Source: Streptomyces pristinaespiralis
GTDB lineage: Bacteria > Actinomycetota > Actinomycetes > Streptomycetales > Streptomycetaceae
Assembly: GCF_001278075.1 (NCBI RefSeq)
Contig: NZ_CP011340.1
Span: 3,720,001-3,784,000, forward strand
DNA length: 64,000 nt
Reading direction: 5' to 3'
Below are positions 52,915-63,359 of the stretch, piece by piece (the first letter of the stretch is position 1; every line of letters starts with the position of its first letter). The notes beneath the pieces are model-generated. The model did no database searches and was not told the origin of the DNA. It saw only the letters and a program-made list of their open reading frames with translations. Both the position numbers and the translations under genes were made by a program.

Positions 52915-52945
52915 GGGGGCGGAGCGGCGCGGCCGCTCCGCCCCC
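52915..52945 (+). terminator. yajQ terminator
   Basis: A perfect 14-bp GC stem (52915-52928 with 52932-52945) with a three-base loop lies 26 bases past the stop. No T-run follows, which is common for Streptomyces terminators. Confidence 0.75.
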
Positions 52946-53098
52946 GCCTCGTGCCCCGGTGGTGCGGCGGGGTGGCGACGGCGGTCGCCGTCACCGCCGT
53001 GACGTCCGAATTCCGCCAGCCCCGGCGGCTGCTGGGTCGCAGACTCGTAGGGGAAGGGCGGGCGACACCGCCGCACACCGCAAGGAGGAGCGCGAGCC

Positions 53099-53620
53099 AT
53101 GACCGGTGCTCAGGAGACCGTCGTCTACGAGATCGTCGAGAGCCCGCTGGGCGAGCTCCTGCTGGTCGGGCGTGCATCGGGCACGGCGAAGGGCGGCACC
53201 GCGCTGGCCTCTCTCTCGCTGCCCGGGCAGAAGGGCCGCGCGGTCGTCCAGGACGGCTGGCGCCGCGACCCGGCGGCGTTCGAGGAGATCGGGCGCCAGT
53301 TGTCGTCGTACTTCTCGGGCCGGCTGACCCGGTTCGAGATCGAGTACGCCGAGGGCGGGACCGACTTCCAGCGCCGTGTCTGGAGGGCGCTGGAGGACGT
53401 TCCCTACGGGCGGACCACCACCTACAAGGAGATCGCCGCGCGGGTCGGCACCTCCGCGGTCGGTGTGCGGGCCGTGGGGACGGCGATCGGGCGCAATCCG
53501 CTGCTCGTGGTGCGTCCGTGCCACCGGGTGATCGGCGCGGACGGCGCCCTGCGGGGGTACGCGGGCGGTCTGGAGTCGAAGGCACGGCTCCTCGGACTCG
53601 AGGGCGCGCTGGCGCCGTGA
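53099..53620 (+). CDS. ogt: Methylated-DNA-protein cysteine methyltransferase
   Basis: This repair protein moves alkyl groups from O6-alkylguanine to its own cysteine. The 173-residue protein has the PCHRV active site (Cys141), the preceding TDFQRRVWRALEDVPYGRTT helix-turn-helix recognition region and GRNPL. A strong AAGGAGGAG site lies ahead of the ATG. It is followed by a broken alkB after 13 bases, so the two formed an alkylation-repair pair. Confidence 0.95.
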   Translation: MTGAQETVVYEIVESPLGELLLVGRASGTAKGGTALASLSLPGQKGRAVVQDGWRRDPAAFEEIGRQLSSYFSGRLTRFEIEYAEGGTDFQRRVWRALEDVPYGRTTTYKEIAARVGTSAVGVRAVGTAIGRNPLLVVRPCHRVIGADGALRGYAGGLESKARLLGLEGALAP

Positions 53621-53633
53621 CGAGGCCGGTCCC

Positions 53634-54288
53634 ATGAGCGGAGCGCTGTTCCCCCGTGACCGGGCGGTCGTCGCCCCGGGCGCGGTGCATGTGCCGGGCT
53701 GGCTGCCCCTCGGGCGTCAGCGGGAGCTGGTGGAGGCCTGCCGTGGCTGGGCCCGCGGGCCGGTCCCGCTGCGGGCACACCGTGCTGCCGAACGGGGGCG
53801 TGATGTCGGTGCGGACGGTGTGCGTGGGCTGGCACTGGCAGCCGTACCGGTACTCCCGGACCGCGGACGATGTGAACGGTGCGCCGGTCGCCCCGTTTCC
53901 CGGGTGGCTGGTCGATCTGGGACGTGAGGCGCTGGTCGAGGCCTATGGGGAGCATCAGGGGTACACCCCCGACACCGCGCTGATCAACTTCTACGACGGC
54001 GCCGCCCGGATGGGCATGCACCAGGACAAGGAGGAGCACTCAGGGGCTCCGGTGGTCTCCCTGAGCATCGGCGACTCGTGCGTGTTCCGGTTCGGGAACA
54101 CGCAGACCAGGGGGCGTCCCTACACGGACGTGGAGCTGGCGTCCGGCGACCTGTTCGTCTTCGGCGGCCCTTCCCGCTACGCCTATCACGGCGTGCCGAA
54201 GGTGCATGTGGCCACGGCCGATCCTGCGACCGGCATGAACGGCGGCCGCCTGAACATCACCTTGCGCGAGACCGGGCTGACGGGCTGA
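53634..54288 (+). pseudogene. alkB: Frameshifted alkB (2-oxoglutarate-dependent DNA dealkylase)
   Basis: AlkB removes alkyl groups from DNA bases with Fe(II) and 2-oxoglutarate. The N-terminal part (MSGALFPRDRAVVAPGAVHV to ARGPVPLR) is in the frame starting at 53634. From about 53776 the protein continues in the next frame (HTVLPNGGVMSVRTVCVGWH), with INFYDGAARMGMHQDKEEHS (the HxD iron site) and RLNITLRETG to the stop at 54288. One extra base in the GGG at 53773-53775 would explain the break. Either the gene is inactive or there is a sequencing error. Confidence 0.8.
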
Positions 54289-54311
54289 TCCGCCCGGGCG
54301 GCGGGCCCAGT

Positions 54312-54581
54312 TCAGCGCGAGCGCGAGTGGCCGAACAGGATCCGGTACGCGATCAGCAGGACGAGCGCGCCGCCGATGGCCGCGATCCAGGTGGGCCCGT
54401 CGTAGAACTGGTTGGCGATCTCACGGTCCAGGTAACGGGCGGATATCCAGCCCCCGATGAAGGCTCCTGCGACACCTATGAGCGTGGTGCCGACCAGCCC
54501 GCCCGGGTCCCGTCCGGGCAGCAGGATCTTGGCTATCGCTCCGGCCAGCAGACCGAGAACGATCCAGCCGATGATGGTCAT
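54312..54581 (-). CDS. GlsB/YeaQ/YmgE family membrane protein
   Basis: The 89-residue protein begins MTIIGWIVLGLLAGAIAKIL and has three hydrophobic segments with the GLVGTTLIGVAGAFIGGWIS glycine pattern of transglycosylase-associated (GlsB/YeaQ) proteins. It is usually linked to general stress. The ATG at 54581 is chosen because upstream codons do not resemble the family. Confidence 0.88.
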   Translation of the reverse strand: MTIIGWIVLGLLAGAIAKILLPGRDPGGLVGTTLIGVAGAFIGGWISARYLDREIANQFYDGPTWIAAIGGALVLLIAYRILFGHSRSR

Positions 54582-54690
54582 CGAAGTGAACCTGCCTTTC
54601 ATGGGGTGTTGTTGTCGGGGACGTGCCCGGGCAGGGCCGCGGTTGCGGTGATCAACAAGGATTCTCGGCGTCTCGGGGACGACGCTCGCG

Positions 54691-54942
54691 ATGGCTCGGG
54701 ACGGCCATCTGCCGGGAGCACCGGTCACCGTTCGTCCACGGTCCCAGGTGCCGCACCGCGCGGACGTCGCTGTGGTCGTCGTCGCGGTGGTGGCGGCGAC
54801 CGTGGACCTGCGCGGGGCGATCGGCTTCTCTTCGCTCGGTGTGCCCGCCTACTGCACGATCCGCCAACGCCTCGGCTCGGACGCCGGGTTCCCGACGGCC
54901 CGGAGATACACCCGTTCGAGTTCCCCGGGCTCGTCAGGCTGA
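54691..54942 (+). pseudogene. Remnant of an APC-family amino acid permease
   Basis: The frame reads VPHRADVAVVVVAVVAATVD, then LRGAIGFSSLGVPAYC. This matches the late membrane spans of APC permeases, where ADLRGAIGFSSFGVL is typical. There is no N-terminal part, and the similarity fades after about 60 residues. The remaining region 54582-54690 and 54943-55032 shows nothing else. It is a decayed fragment rather than a gene. Confidence 0.4.
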
Positions 54943-55032
54943 CCGGCGGACCCCGGCATGGGTGTCACGCGCGGCGAGCCGGCCCGGTCGAACCGGACAG
55001 CTACCGCCGGCCGGCGGACGGGATCCGCGCGC

Positions 55033-55425
55033 TCAACGCGCCGCGAACGGCTGATCGGTCGGGACGATCTCCCTGCCCAGCGGCATCAGCGACACAGGGA
55101 TCAACTTGAAGTTGGCGACGCCGAACGGGATCCCGATGATCGTGAGGCAGAGAGCGAGGCCGGTGACGATGTGGCCCAGGGCCAGCCACCAGCCGGCCAG
55201 GATCAGCCACAGGACATTGCCGACCAGGGACGGCGCACCGGAATCGCGGCGGTCCGTCGTCGTGTAACCGAATGGCCAGAGGGCGTAGATCCCGATGCGG
55301 AAGGCAGCCAGGCCGAAGGGGATCCCGATGATGGTGATGCAGAGGATCAGCCCTGCCGCAAGGTAACCGAGGAACAGCCAGAAGCCGCTCAGGACCAGCC
55401 ATATGACGTTCAGGATTGTCTTCAT
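55033..55425 (-). CDS. YccF domain-containing membrane protein
   Basis: The 130-residue protein contains two copies of the YccF motif ([20 protein letters not shown] and [20 protein letters not shown], each ending GIPFG). It is an inner-membrane protein of unknown role. Its start overlaps the htpX stop by four bases (ATGA), so the two are translationally coupled. Confidence 0.93.
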   Translation of the reverse strand: MKTILNVIWLVLSGFWLFLGYLAAGLILCITIIGIPFGLAAFRIGIYALWPFGYTTTDRRDSGAPSLVGNVLWLILAGWWLALGHIVTGLALCLTIIGIPFGVANFKLIPVSLMPLGREIVPTDQPFAAR

Positions 55426-56285
55426 CGGCGAGGACCTGCCATCTGTTCGAGTCGGGCGATTCGTTCCGCCATGGGCGGGTGGGTCGAGAACATCCTGGCG
55501 AGGCCGCGGCCCGGGCCGAACGGGTTGGCGATCATCATGTGGCTCGCGGTCTCGAGCCTCGGCTCCGGCGGCAGCGGGAGCTGTTTCGTACCGGCGTCCA
55601 GTTTGCGCAGTGCGCTGGCCAGGGCCAGCGGGTCACCGGTGAGCTGGGAGCCCGACGCGTCCGCCTCGAACTCCCGGGAGCGGCTCACGGCGAGCTGGAT
55701 CACGGACGCGGCCAGGGGGCCGAGCAGCATGATCAGCAGCATGCCGACCAGGCCGGGTCCTTCGTCGTCGTCGGACCGGCCGATGGGGATGAGCCAGGCG
55801 AAGTTCACCAGGAACATCACCACGGAGGCGAGGGCCCCGGCCACCGAGGAGATGAGGATGTCGCGGTTGTAGACGTGGCTGAGCTCGTGGCCGATGACTC
55901 CCCGCAGCTCACGCTCGTCGAGGATGCGCAGGATTCCTTCGGTGCAGCACACCGCCGCGTTACGGGGGTTGCGGCCGGTGGCGAACGCGTTGGGGGCCTG
56001 GGTCGGCGAGATGTAGAGCCTCGGCATGGGCTGGCGGGCGGCGGTGGAGAGCTCGCGGACCATGCGGTACAGGGCGGGGGCCTCGAATTCGCTCACCGGG
56101 CGGGCCCGCATGGCGCGGAGGGCCAGCTTGTCGCTGTTCCAGTAGGCGTACGCATTGGTTCCGAGCGCCACGACGAGCGCGACGAAAAGCCCCGTCCGGC
56201 CGAAGAAGCTGCCGATGACGAGGATCAGTGCGGACAGTCCCCCGAGGAGTACGGCGGTTTTGAGCCCGTTGTGCCGGCGGTGCAC
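55422..56285 (-). CDS. htpX: HtpX-like membrane zinc protease
   Basis: HtpX degrades misfolded membrane proteins. The 287-residue protein has two N-terminal membrane spans ([20 protein letters not shown] and [18 protein letters not shown]), the zinc motif HELSH in [14 protein letters not shown] and the later glutamate in [10 protein letters not shown]. The GTG at 56285 gives [14 protein letters not shown] and has GGAGGG six bases upstream. The long upstream reading is rejected. Confidence 0.93.
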   Translation of the reverse strand: MHRRHNGLKTAVLLGGLSALILVIGSFFGRTGLFVALVVALGTNAYAYWNSDKLALRAMRARPVSEFEAPALYRMVRELSTAARQPMPRLYISPTQAPNAFATGRNPRNAAVCCTEGILRILDERELRGVIGHELSHVYNRDILISSVAGALASVVMFLVNFAWLIPIGRSDDDEGPGLVGMLLIMLLGPLAASVIQLAVSRSREFEADASGSQLTGDPLALASALRKLDAGTKQLPLPPEPRLETASHMMIANPFGPGRGLARMFSTHPPMAERIARLEQMAGPRR

Positions 56286-56337
56286 GGTACGCCCTCCAGA
56301 TGGTGCGGCAGGGGAACCCTTTTGCGTGGTGCTCCAC

Positions 56338-56366
56338 TCTCCAGTGGACCCTTCTGTACTGGTCAA
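56338..56366 (-). promoter_or_regulatory. Candidate htpX promoter
   Basis: On the minus strand TTGACC (56361-56366) and TGGAGA (56338-56343) are 17 bases apart, about 45 bases before the htpX start. The -10 is poor, so confidence is low. Confidence 0.35.
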
Positions 56367-56479
56367 CGCCAGGCGAGGGGCACTGGTTCCCTGGCGCTCC
56401 GGGGCCCACGTCACGCCCGTACGGGTGAACACGCGGAGCGGGACGGCCGGGGGCCGGTCCGGCAGCAGGTACGCCGCGG

Positions 56480-58018
56480 CTAGAACAGGCTCTCTGCGGC
56501 GAACCGCAGGACCAGCTGGGGGTAGCCGGACAGGACGACACCCACGGCCGCGGTGAGGGCCACGGCGACCGTGACCGGAGCGGGGATCCCCTTCCGGGTG
56601 TCCTCCGCTGCCGTCTCCGCCTCCTCGTCCGCTGTTGCCGGCTCCGGGGCGCGGAAGAGGATCGCCGTCCACTGCAGGTAGTAGTAGAGGGCGATCACGA
56701 CGTTGACGCCCATGACGACGGCCAGCCAGCCGAGACCCGCGTCGACGGCCGCGGAGAACACGGTCACCTTGGCGAAGAGGCCGACGATGCCCGGTGGCAG
56801 ACCCGCGAGGCAGAGCAGGAAGAAGCCCATGGCCAGCGCGACCAGCGGGCGGCGGGCGTACAGGCCGCGGTAGTCGGAGATCCGGTTGAGCGGCCGTGTG
56901 CGGGCGACCACGGCCGCCACCGCGAACGCGCCCAGGTTCACCACGGCGTACATCAGCGCGTAGGCGACGGTCGCACCGATCTGGTGGTCGCTCGAATACG
57001 CGGCGGCGGCGATCGGCACCAGCAGGTATCCGGCCTGCGCCACGGAGGACCAGGCCAGCAGGCGTACCGCGCTCCACGTGCGCGAGGCGGACTGGCGCAG
57101 CGCCGCGACATTGCCGGCGGTCATGGTCAGAGCGGCGAGTACCGCCATCGCCGGGCCCCAGATGTCGGCGTACCCGGGAAAGGCGATCACGGTGACCAGG
57201 ATGAGCCCGGTGAATCCGACGGCCTTGCCGACGACGGAGAGATAGCCGGCGATGGGCAGCGGCGCCCCCACATAGGTGTCGGGGACCCAGAAGTGGAAGG
57301 GGACCGCGGCCGTTTTGAAGGCGAAGCCGACGAGGGTCAGCGCGACGCCCGCCTTGGCGAGCGTGTCCAACTGGCCGGGGACGTCCTCCAGCCCGGCCGC
57401 CACCTGTGTGAGGTGCAGCGTTCCTGTGGCGGCGTACACGAAGCTGACGCCGAGAAGCGTCACGGCGGTCGCGGCGACGGAGGAGAGGAAGAACTTCAGG
57501 GCGGCTTCGCTGGAGAACCGGTCGCCGCGCTTGAGGCCCACCAGCGCGAAGGCCGGCAGTGAGGCCACCTCGAGGGCGACCACGAGCGTCGCGAGATCGC
57601 GGGAGGCGGGCAGCAGGGCCGCGCCGGCGGCGGACGACAGCAGCAGGAACCAGAATTCGCCGGCCGGCAGCTTGTCCCGGGTGTCCCTGAGGGAGAGCAG
57701 CGCGGTCAGCAGCGCCCCGCCGAGCACCAGGAACTGGATCACCAGCGTGAACTGGTCGGCGGTGTAGCTGCAGACGCCCGGGTTGTCGGTCAGGCAGAAC
57801 GTCGAGCGGTCGCCGTCGCGCAGCGGCAGCAGCGCGGCCATCGACACGACGAGACCCGCGATCGCCACGACTCCCAGGAGGGGCTTGCGCCGGTCGGCGA
57901 CGAACAGGTCGGCGACGAGGACGACCAGTGCGACGACAGCGGTGATCGTGGGCGGCGCGATCGCCGCCCAGTCGACGGACTGGACGAGGCTGTTGGCGCC
58001 GTCGGCTGCCACGGTCAC
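56480..58018 (-). CDS. nuoN: NADH-quinone oxidoreductase subunit N
   Basis: NuoN is one of the three antiporter-like proton-pumping subunits of complex I. The 512-residue protein has 14 predicted spans with the conserved [20 protein letters not shown] and [20 protein letters not shown] (a key lysine and the lysine/histidine region) motifs. The GTG at 58018 overlaps the nuoM stop (GTGA). It is the last gene of the operon. Confidence 0.95.
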   Translation of the reverse strand: MTVAADGANSLVQSVDWAAIAPPTITAVVALVVLVADLFVADRRKPLLGVVAIAGLVVSMAALLPLRDGDRSTFCLTDNPGVCSYTADQFTLVIQFLVLGGALLTALLSLRDTRDKLPAGEFWFLLLSSAAGAALLPASRDLATLVVALEVASLPAFALVGLKRGDRFSSEAALKFFLSSVAATAVTLLGVSFVYAATGTLHLTQVAAGLEDVPGQLDTLAKAGVALTLVGFAFKTAAVPFHFWVPDTYVGAPLPIAGYLSVVGKAVGFTGLILVTVIAFPGYADIWGPAMAVLAALTMTAGNVAALRQSASRTWSAVRLLAWSSVAQAGYLLVPIAAAAYSSDHQIGATVAYALMYAVVNLGAFAVAAVVARTRPLNRISDYRGLYARRPLVALAMGFFLLCLAGLPPGIVGLFAKVTVFSAAVDAGLGWLAVVMGVNVVIALYYYLQWTAILFRAPEPATADEEAETAAEDTRKGIPAPVTVAVALTAAVGVVLSGYPQLVLRFAAESLF

Positions 58019-59607
58019 GACTTGCCTCCTGAGAGGAGCTTCTGCACGGCCGGGTCGGTGAGGCCGAGGAGGATCGCGGGCCACAGTCCGGCGACGACGG
58101 TGAGGGCCACGAGCGGGGACCAGGCCGCGAACTCGTACGCGCGGACGTCGGTGACCGGCTCGGGCCGCTGCTCGTCCACGGCTTCCGGCAGCCGGCCGCC
58201 CATGCATACGCGGCGCACGACGACGAGCAGGTACGCGGCGGTGAGCAGGGTGCCGAACGCGCCGATCGACATGAAGGTGAGGAACGCCGGGCGGCTGAGC
58301 CCGTCGGCGGGGTCGAAGGCTCCGAACAACGCGAGCATCTCGCCCCAGAATCCGGCGAGTCCCGGCAGTCCGAGGGAGGCGACGGCGGCGAAGGCGAGCA
58401 GGCCGCCGAGGCGCGGCGCGCGACCGTACAGTGCGGCGCCGGTGGCGCCGGCGAGGGTGTCGAGGTCGGCGGTGCCGTAGCGGTCCTTGACCGCTCCGAC
58501 CAGGAAGAACAGCAGGCCGGTGATGAGGCCGTGGGCGATGTTGGCGAAGAGTGCGCCGTTCACGCCGGTCGGGGTCATCGTCGCGATGCCCAGCAGCACG
58601 AAGCCCATGTGACCGACCGACGAATACGCGATCAGGCGCTTCAGGTCACCGCCGGCGCCGCTGCGCGCGAGCGCCAGGCAGGCCAGGGAGCCGTAGACGA
58701 TGCCGACGGCCGCGAACGCGGCCAGGTACGGGGCGAAGGTCCGCATCCCGTCGGGCGCGATCGGCAGCACGATGCGGACGAAGCCGTACGTCCCCATCTT
58801 CAGCAGCACGCCGGCGAGGAGGACAGAGCCGACGGTCGGTGCGGCGGTGTGGGCGTCGGGCAGCCAGGTGTGCAGGGGCCACATCGGCGTCTTCACGGCC
58901 AGCCCGAGACCGATCGCCAGAACGGCGACGACCTGCACGGACGTGGTCAGTCCACGGCCGTTGTCAGTGGCGAGTGCCACCATGTCGAATGTGCCGGCCT
59001 TCAGCCCGATCAGCAGGAGGCCGAGCAGCATGACCACGGAGCCGAGCAGCGTGTAGAGGATGAACTTCCAGGCGGCGGGCTGCCTTGCCTCGCCGCCCCA
59101 GCGGGCGATGAGGAAGTACATCGGGATGAGCACCATCTCGAAGGCCAGGAAGAACAGCAGCAGGTCGAGCACGGCGAAAGTCGCCAGGGTGCCGGACTCC
59201 AGGACCAGGAGCAGGGCGACGAAAGCCTTCGGGGACGGGCCCGCGGGCATGTTGAAGTAGCTGTACAGCGCGCAGAGGAAGGTCAGCAGGGCCGTCAGCA
59301 CGAGAAGGGGGAGCGAGATGCCGTCGATGCCGAGGTGGATCCGCACGTCGAGTGCGGCGATCCAGTTGATGTCGGTCGTGGCCTGCATCTTCGACGGCTG
59401 GTCGTGGTCGAAGCCGAGCGCCAGGACGATCGCCGCGAGCAGGATGGCGCCGGTGACGGTGACGCCGTGGCGCAGGACCGCCTGGTCGGGGCTGCTGCCG
59501 CGCAGCCCCGGCGGGGCGGGCAGCAGGGCGGCCGCGGCGCCGGCCAGCGGAGCGACGACGATGAACGCGAGAAGGAACTGCATCACGGACTCGCTGATAT
59601 CGATCAC
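58015..59607 (-). CDS. nuoM: NADH-quinone oxidoreductase subunit M
   Basis: NuoM is the second antiporter-like subunit. The 530-residue protein has [20 protein letters not shown] with the essential glutamate and [20 protein letters not shown] with the lysine/histidine motif. The GTG at 59607 lies three bases after the nuoL stop and is preferred for coupling; an ATG at 59583 ([10 protein letters not shown]) is an alternative. Confidence 0.95.
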   Translation of the reverse strand: MIDISESVMQFLLAFIVVAPLAGAAAALLPAPPGLRGSSPDQAVLRHGVTVTGAILLAAIVLALGFDHDQPSKMQATTDINWIAALDVRIHLGIDGISLPLLVLTALLTFLCALYSYFNMPAGPSPKAFVALLLVLESGTLATFAVLDLLLFFLAFEMVLIPMYFLIARWGGEARQPAAWKFILYTLLGSVVMLLGLLLIGLKAGTFDMVALATDNGRGLTTSVQVVAVLAIGLGLAVKTPMWPLHTWLPDAHTAAPTVGSVLLAGVLLKMGTYGFVRIVLPIAPDGMRTFAPYLAAFAAVGIVYGSLACLALARSGAGGDLKRLIAYSSVGHMGFVLLGIATMTPTGVNGALFANIAHGLITGLLFFLVGAVKDRYGTADLDTLAGATGAALYGRAPRLGGLLAFAAVASLGLPGLAGFWGEMLALFGAFDPADGLSRPAFLTFMSIGAFGTLLTAAYLLVVVRRVCMGGRLPEAVDEQRPEPVTDVRAYEFAAWSPLVALTVVAGLWPAILLGLTDPAVQKLLSGGKS

Positions 59608-59610
59608 GGC

Positions 59611-61611
59611 TCACGATCCGGCGTTGACGTTGGAAAGGACGACGGCGGCGATCGCCAGGACGACGGAGCCGGCGAGCAGCGCGCTCAGGTAGGTCTGGAC
59701 GTTTCCGGTCTGGGCGCGCCGGACGGCCGTGCCGAGCCAGCGGGTGCCGGTGCCGGAGCCGCGTACGTAGGTGTCGACGACCTCCCGGTCCAGGAACCGG
59801 ACCAGCCGGGCCGCGGCTCGCACGGGGCGGACGAACAGCACGGTGTAGAGCGCGTCGACGTGGAAGCCGGCGGCGGCGTGGCGGTGGAGCGGGCCGAGCA
59901 GCAGCCGTGCGGGGTCGGCCGGGTCGTGAGCCGCCGCGATGTCGCCGTAGGCGGGAGTGTGGGTGGCGATGGCCTCTGCCTCGGAGACGGCCGGTTCGGC
60001 GTCCGGGTGGGCGGCGACGGCGCCGATGGGGGGACGTGCGGCGAGCGCGGTGGAGTGCCGCCAGGCCCCGTAGGTGACCAGGCCGCCGACGAGGGCGACG
60101 CCCGTGCCGAGGACGGCGGTGGTGAGCGTCGGGGTGAGCGCGTGGCCGTCGAACCAGCGGGGCAGCCGGCCGGCGGTCAGTCCGAAGGCGAGCGAGGGGA
60201 CGGCGAGGACCCACAGCACGGTGGTCATCGACAGCGGCTGGCGTCCGTGGTCGGGGGCTTCGGCGCCGCGGCCGCGGAAGGTCAGCAGCCACAACCGGAT
60301 CGCGTAGGCGGCGGTCAGGACCGCGGTCAGCAGCGCGGCGACGAGCACGAACCAGCCCGCGACGGCGGGCGCCGTCTCCGAGTCGCCGAGTGCGGTGTGT
60401 TCGGCCGCCACGAGGACGGCTTCCTTGGAGAAGAAGCCGGCGAAGGGAGGGATCGCGGCGAGGGCGAGCAGAGCGACGGTCATCGTCCAGTAGGCGTCGG
60501 GGACACGCTTGGCGAGGCCGCTCATCCGGGACATGGCGGCGAGCGAGTTGGTGCCGGCGGCATGGATGATCACGCCGGCGGCGAGGAAGAGCAGCGCCTT
60601 GAACGCACCGTGGGACAGGAGGTGGAAGACGGCGGCGCCACGGTCCCCGACGGCCAGGGCGCCGGACATGTAGCCGAGTTGCCCGATGGTCGAGTAGGCG
60701 AGGACGCGTTTGATGTCGTCCTGTGCGAGGGCGGCGAGTGCCGAGCCGACCATCGTCACGGCCGCCATCACGGCGAGCACGGTCATGGCTGCGGCGGAGG
60801 CCGCGAAGAGAGGAAGGAGCCGGGCCACGAAGTAGATACCGGCGGCGACCATCGTCGCGGCGTGGATCAGCGCGGAGACGGGAGTGGGGCCCGCCATCGC
60901 GTCCGGAAGCCAGGTGTGCAGCGGGAACTGCGCCGACTTGCCGGCGACACCGGCGAGGAGGAGCAGCGCGATGAGGGTGGGGTGCTCGACGGCGTCGGCG
61001 GCGACAGCCCCGAGGATGCCGGTGATGCGGAAGGTGCCCGCGTCGGCCGCGAGCGCGAACAGGCCGATCAGGAAGGGGACATCGCCGAGCTTGGTGACCA
61101 GGAAGGCCTTGAGGGAGGCGGCGCGCGCCTCGGGGGTCTCCCAGTAGTGGCCGACGAGGAAGTACGAGCAGATGCCCATGATCTCCCAGCCGACCAGCAG
61201 CACCATCAGGTCGCCGGAGTAGACGACGAGCAGCATGGCGGAGGTGAACAGCGAGACGAGGGCGGCGTACGAGGGGTAGCGCGGGTCGTCGCGGAGGTAG
61301 CCCGTCGAATAGATCTGCACGCACGAGGCGACGATCCCGACGAGGATCGCGGCGAGCGCGGCGAAGCCGTCGAGGTGGAGTGCGAGGTCGATCGGGACCG
61401 AGCCGGTCGGTGTGAGCTGCGTGGACGCGTCGATCGCCTTGCCGCCGTCCTGGCGTACGGCGACGACGACGGCCAGCACGGCCGCGGCGAGCGTCGGCAG
61501 CACGGCGAGCGGACGGACGAAGCCGGGCGCGCGGCGGCCGAGGAGCAGCCCGGCCGCGGCGCCCAGGAACGGAAGGAGGGGGACAAGGACGGCGAGGGTC
61601 GTGGTGGTCAC
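59611..61611 (-). CDS. nuoL: NADH-quinone oxidoreductase subunit L
   Basis: NuoL is the terminal antiporter-like subunit with the long lateral helix. The 666-residue protein has [20 protein letters not shown] and [20 protein letters not shown] motifs, both diagnostic, and a variable C-terminal part. The GTG at 61611 overlaps the nuoK stop (GTGA); the long upstream reading is not NuoL. Confidence 0.95.
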   Translation of the reverse strand: MTTTTLAVLVPLLPFLGAAAGLLLGRRAPGFVRPLAVLPTLAAAVLAVVVAVRQDGGKAIDASTQLTPTGSVPIDLALHLDGFAALAAILVGIVASCVQIYSTGYLRDDPRYPSYAALVSLFTSAMLLVVYSGDLMVLLVGWEIMGICSYFLVGHYWETPEARAASLKAFLVTKLGDVPFLIGLFALAADAGTFRITGILGAVAADAVEHPTLIALLLLAGVAGKSAQFPLHTWLPDAMAGPTPVSALIHAATMVAAGIYFVARLLPLFAASAAAMTVLAVMAAVTMVGSALAALAQDDIKRVLAYSTIGQLGYMSGALAVGDRGAAVFHLLSHGAFKALLFLAAGVIIHAAGTNSLAAMSRMSGLAKRVPDAYWTMTVALLALAAIPPFAGFFSKEAVLVAAEHTALGDSETAPAVAGWFVLVAALLTAVLTAAYAIRLWLLTFRGRGAEAPDHGRQPLSMTTVLWVLAVPSLAFGLTAGRLPRWFDGHALTPTLTTAVLGTGVALVGGLVTYGAWRHSTALAARPPIGAVAAHPDAEPAVSEAEAIATHTPAYGDIAAAHDPADPARLLLGPLHRHAAAGFHVDALYTVLFVRPVRAAARLVRFLDREVVDTYVRGSGTGTRWLGTAVRRAQTGNVQTYLSALLAGSVVLAIAAVVLSNVNAGS

Positions 61612-61991
61612 GCGGTGGCCTCGGCCTTCTCCTCGCGGTCGGTGGATTTCCCGTCGTGCGGGCCGGGGGCATCGGGTCCGTGCGCCGTCTCCGCGGTGTC
61701 GCGCAGGCGGTCGATGTCGGAGCTGCCGCGGTTGCGGTACACCATCAGCACGATCGCCAGGCCGATGCCGATCTCTGCGGCGGCGATGGCGATGACGAAG
61801 AGGGTGAGCGCCTGGCCGGCGTGCAGGGTGTCGCGGAGCCAGACGTCGAAGGCGACGAGGTTGAGGTTGACGGCGTTGAGCATCAGCTCGACGGACATCA
61901 GGACGAGGATCGCGTTGCGGCGGGCGAGCACCCCGTACAGCCCGACGCTGAAGAGGAGCACGGCTAGCACGGCTGGATAGGCGAGGTGCAT
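61608..61991 (-). CDS. nuoK: NADH-quinone oxidoreductase subunit K
   Basis: NuoK is a small three-span subunit of the proton-pumping arm. The 127-residue protein has [20 protein letters not shown] with the conserved glutamate and [20 protein letters not shown]. The last 30 residues are a hydrophilic tail rich in Asp, Gly and Lys, longer than in E. coli. It overlaps nuoJ by one base. Confidence 0.95.
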   Translation of the reverse strand: MHLAYPAVLAVLLFSVGLYGVLARRNAILVLMSVELMLNAVNLNLVAFDVWLRDTLHAGQALTLFVIAIAAAEIGIGLAIVLMVYRNRGSSDIDRLRDTAETAHGPDAPGPHDGKSTDREEKAEATA

Positions 61992-62635
61992 CAGCTGTTC
62001 CCCTCTCGGGCCGGTCGGTCCGCGGGGCCCGCCGGGGTGTCCGTGGCTCTGCCGGCGGCAGGGGCGTTCCGGGGGGCCGGGGCCGGCGCGGCCTCCTCAC
62101 CGTCCTTGCGGGACAGGACGATCGCGCCGATCAGGGCGGCGAGCAGCAGCACGGAGAGCGCCTCGAACGGCAGCACCCAGTGCCGGAAGAGGATCTCGCC
62201 GGACACCTTCGTGGAGCCCTGGGCCGGCCCGTCGAGGTCGATCCAGGTGGTGCGGAAGGCATCGACGACGACCCACACGAGGGACACGGCGGCGACGACG
62301 GCCACCGCGAGGGCAACCCATCGGTTGCCCGAGTCGGCGTCCGGTGAACGGCCGATGGGCGCCTTGGTGAGCATCAGACCGAAGAGCAGGAGGACGACCA
62401 CGGAGCCGACATAGATCAGGACCTGCACCCAGGCGATGAACTCTGCGGTGAGCAGGAGGTATTCGACGGCGAGGCCGCCGAGCGCCACGACCAGCCAGAG
62501 GGCGGCGTGCACCAACTGCCGGGTCGTGACGGTGATGACGGCCGCGCCGAGCGTGACCACGCCCACGAGCAGGAAGGCGATCTCGACGCCGGTGGGAGAA
62601 AGGAAACCGTGCGTCGCGGCTGCGGCGAACGTCAT
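61991..62635 (-). CDS. nuoJ: NADH-quinone oxidoreductase subunit J
   Basis: NuoJ is a five-span membrane subunit. The 214-residue protein has [40 protein letters not shown] and [20 protein letters not shown], all typical, and a charged Pro/Ala-rich tail. It overlaps nuoI by four bases (ATGA). Confidence 0.95.
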   Translation of the reverse strand: MTFAAAATHGFLSPTGVEIAFLLVGVVTLGAAVITVTTRQLVHAALWLVVALGGLAVEYLLLTAEFIAWVQVLIYVGSVVVLLLFGLMLTKAPIGRSPDADSGNRWVALAVAVVAAVSLVWVVVDAFRTTWIDLDGPAQGSTKVSGEILFRHWVLPFEALSVLLLAALIGAIVLSRKDGEEAAPAPAPRNAPAAGRATDTPAGPADRPAREGNS

Positions 62636-63357
62636 GCCGGACCTCCCTGACCCGTTGCCGGGCCGCTGTCGTCGGCGGGGCGTTCACCGCCGGCCGGCGG
62701 GACGCCGCCCGCGCCCGGCTGGGTGCTCGCGTCCGGCTGGGTGGCCGCGCCTGGCTGGGGGGTGCTCGCGTCCGGCTGGGTGGCCGCGCCTGGCTGGGGG
62801 GTGGCCGCGTCCGGCTGGGTGCTCGCGTCCGCCTCCGCGGCGGCGAGCTTCTCCGCCGTCTTGCGGGCGGCGCCCATCTCCTTCGGCTCCTCCGCGCCCG
62901 GGTCGAGAGCCGGGGGCGCGGGCACCGTCCACATCCACTCGCGGAGCTTGTCGCGCTCGTGGGTGAGGTCGCGGATGTCGGTCTCCGCGTACTCGAACTC
63001 GGGTGACCAGAACAGCGCGTCGAAAGGACAGACCTCGATGCAGATACCGCAGTACATGCACAGGGAAAAGTCGATGGCGAACCGGTCGAGGACGTTGCGG
63101 CTGCGTTCGCGGCCACCGGGTACCGCCGCCGGCACGGTCTCCTTGTGGGAGTCGATGTAGATGCACCAGTCGGGGCACTCACGGGCGCAGAGCATGCAGA
63201 CCGTGCAGTTCTCCTCGAACAGGCCGATGACGCCGCGCGAGCGGGGCGGCAGTTCGGGCTGGACATCCGGGTACTGGGCGGTGACGGTCTTCTTCGTCAT
63301 CGTCCGCAGGGTGACGGCCAGGCCCTTGGCGAGACCGGATCCGGGGATGGGAGACAC
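62632..63357 (-). CDS. nuoI: NADH-quinone oxidoreductase subunit I with long repetitive tail
   Basis: NuoI carries two 4Fe-4S clusters that pass electrons towards the quinone site. The 241-residue protein has two ferredoxin motifs, C51/C54/C57/C61 and C100/C103/C106/C110. The core ends near residue 170; the last 70 residues are Pro/Ala/Gln-rich, with a 13-residue repeat. The start is GTG at 63357. It precedes nuoJ and follows nuoH with two bases between. Confidence 0.95.
   Translation of the reverse strand: MSPIPGSGLAKGLAVTLRTMTKKTVTAQYPDVQPELPPRSRGVIGLFEENCTVCMLCARECPDWCIYIDSHKETVPAAVPGGRERSRNVLDRFAIDFSLCMYCGICIEVCPFDALFWSPEFEYAETDIRDLTHERDKLREWMWTVPAPPALDPGAEEPKEMGAARKTAEKLAAAEADASTQPDAATPQPGAATQPDASTPQPGAATQPDASTQPGAGGVPPAGGERPADDSGPATGQGGPA
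62722..62799. repeat. 39-bp tandem repeat in the nuoI tail
   Basis: Two copies (62722-62760 and 62761-62799) are identical, and partial copies flank them on both sides. Each encodes 13 residues of the type [13 protein letters not shown], so the repeat keeps the reading frame. Confidence 0.85.
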
Positions 63358-63359
63358 GT

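Noticed and set aside
58531..61980. Plus-strand frame of about 1150 codons opposite nuoM and nuoL
   Set aside because: Antisense to confirmed nuo genes; the composition (Gly, Glu, Asp, Arg-rich) is typical of GC-bias artefacts.
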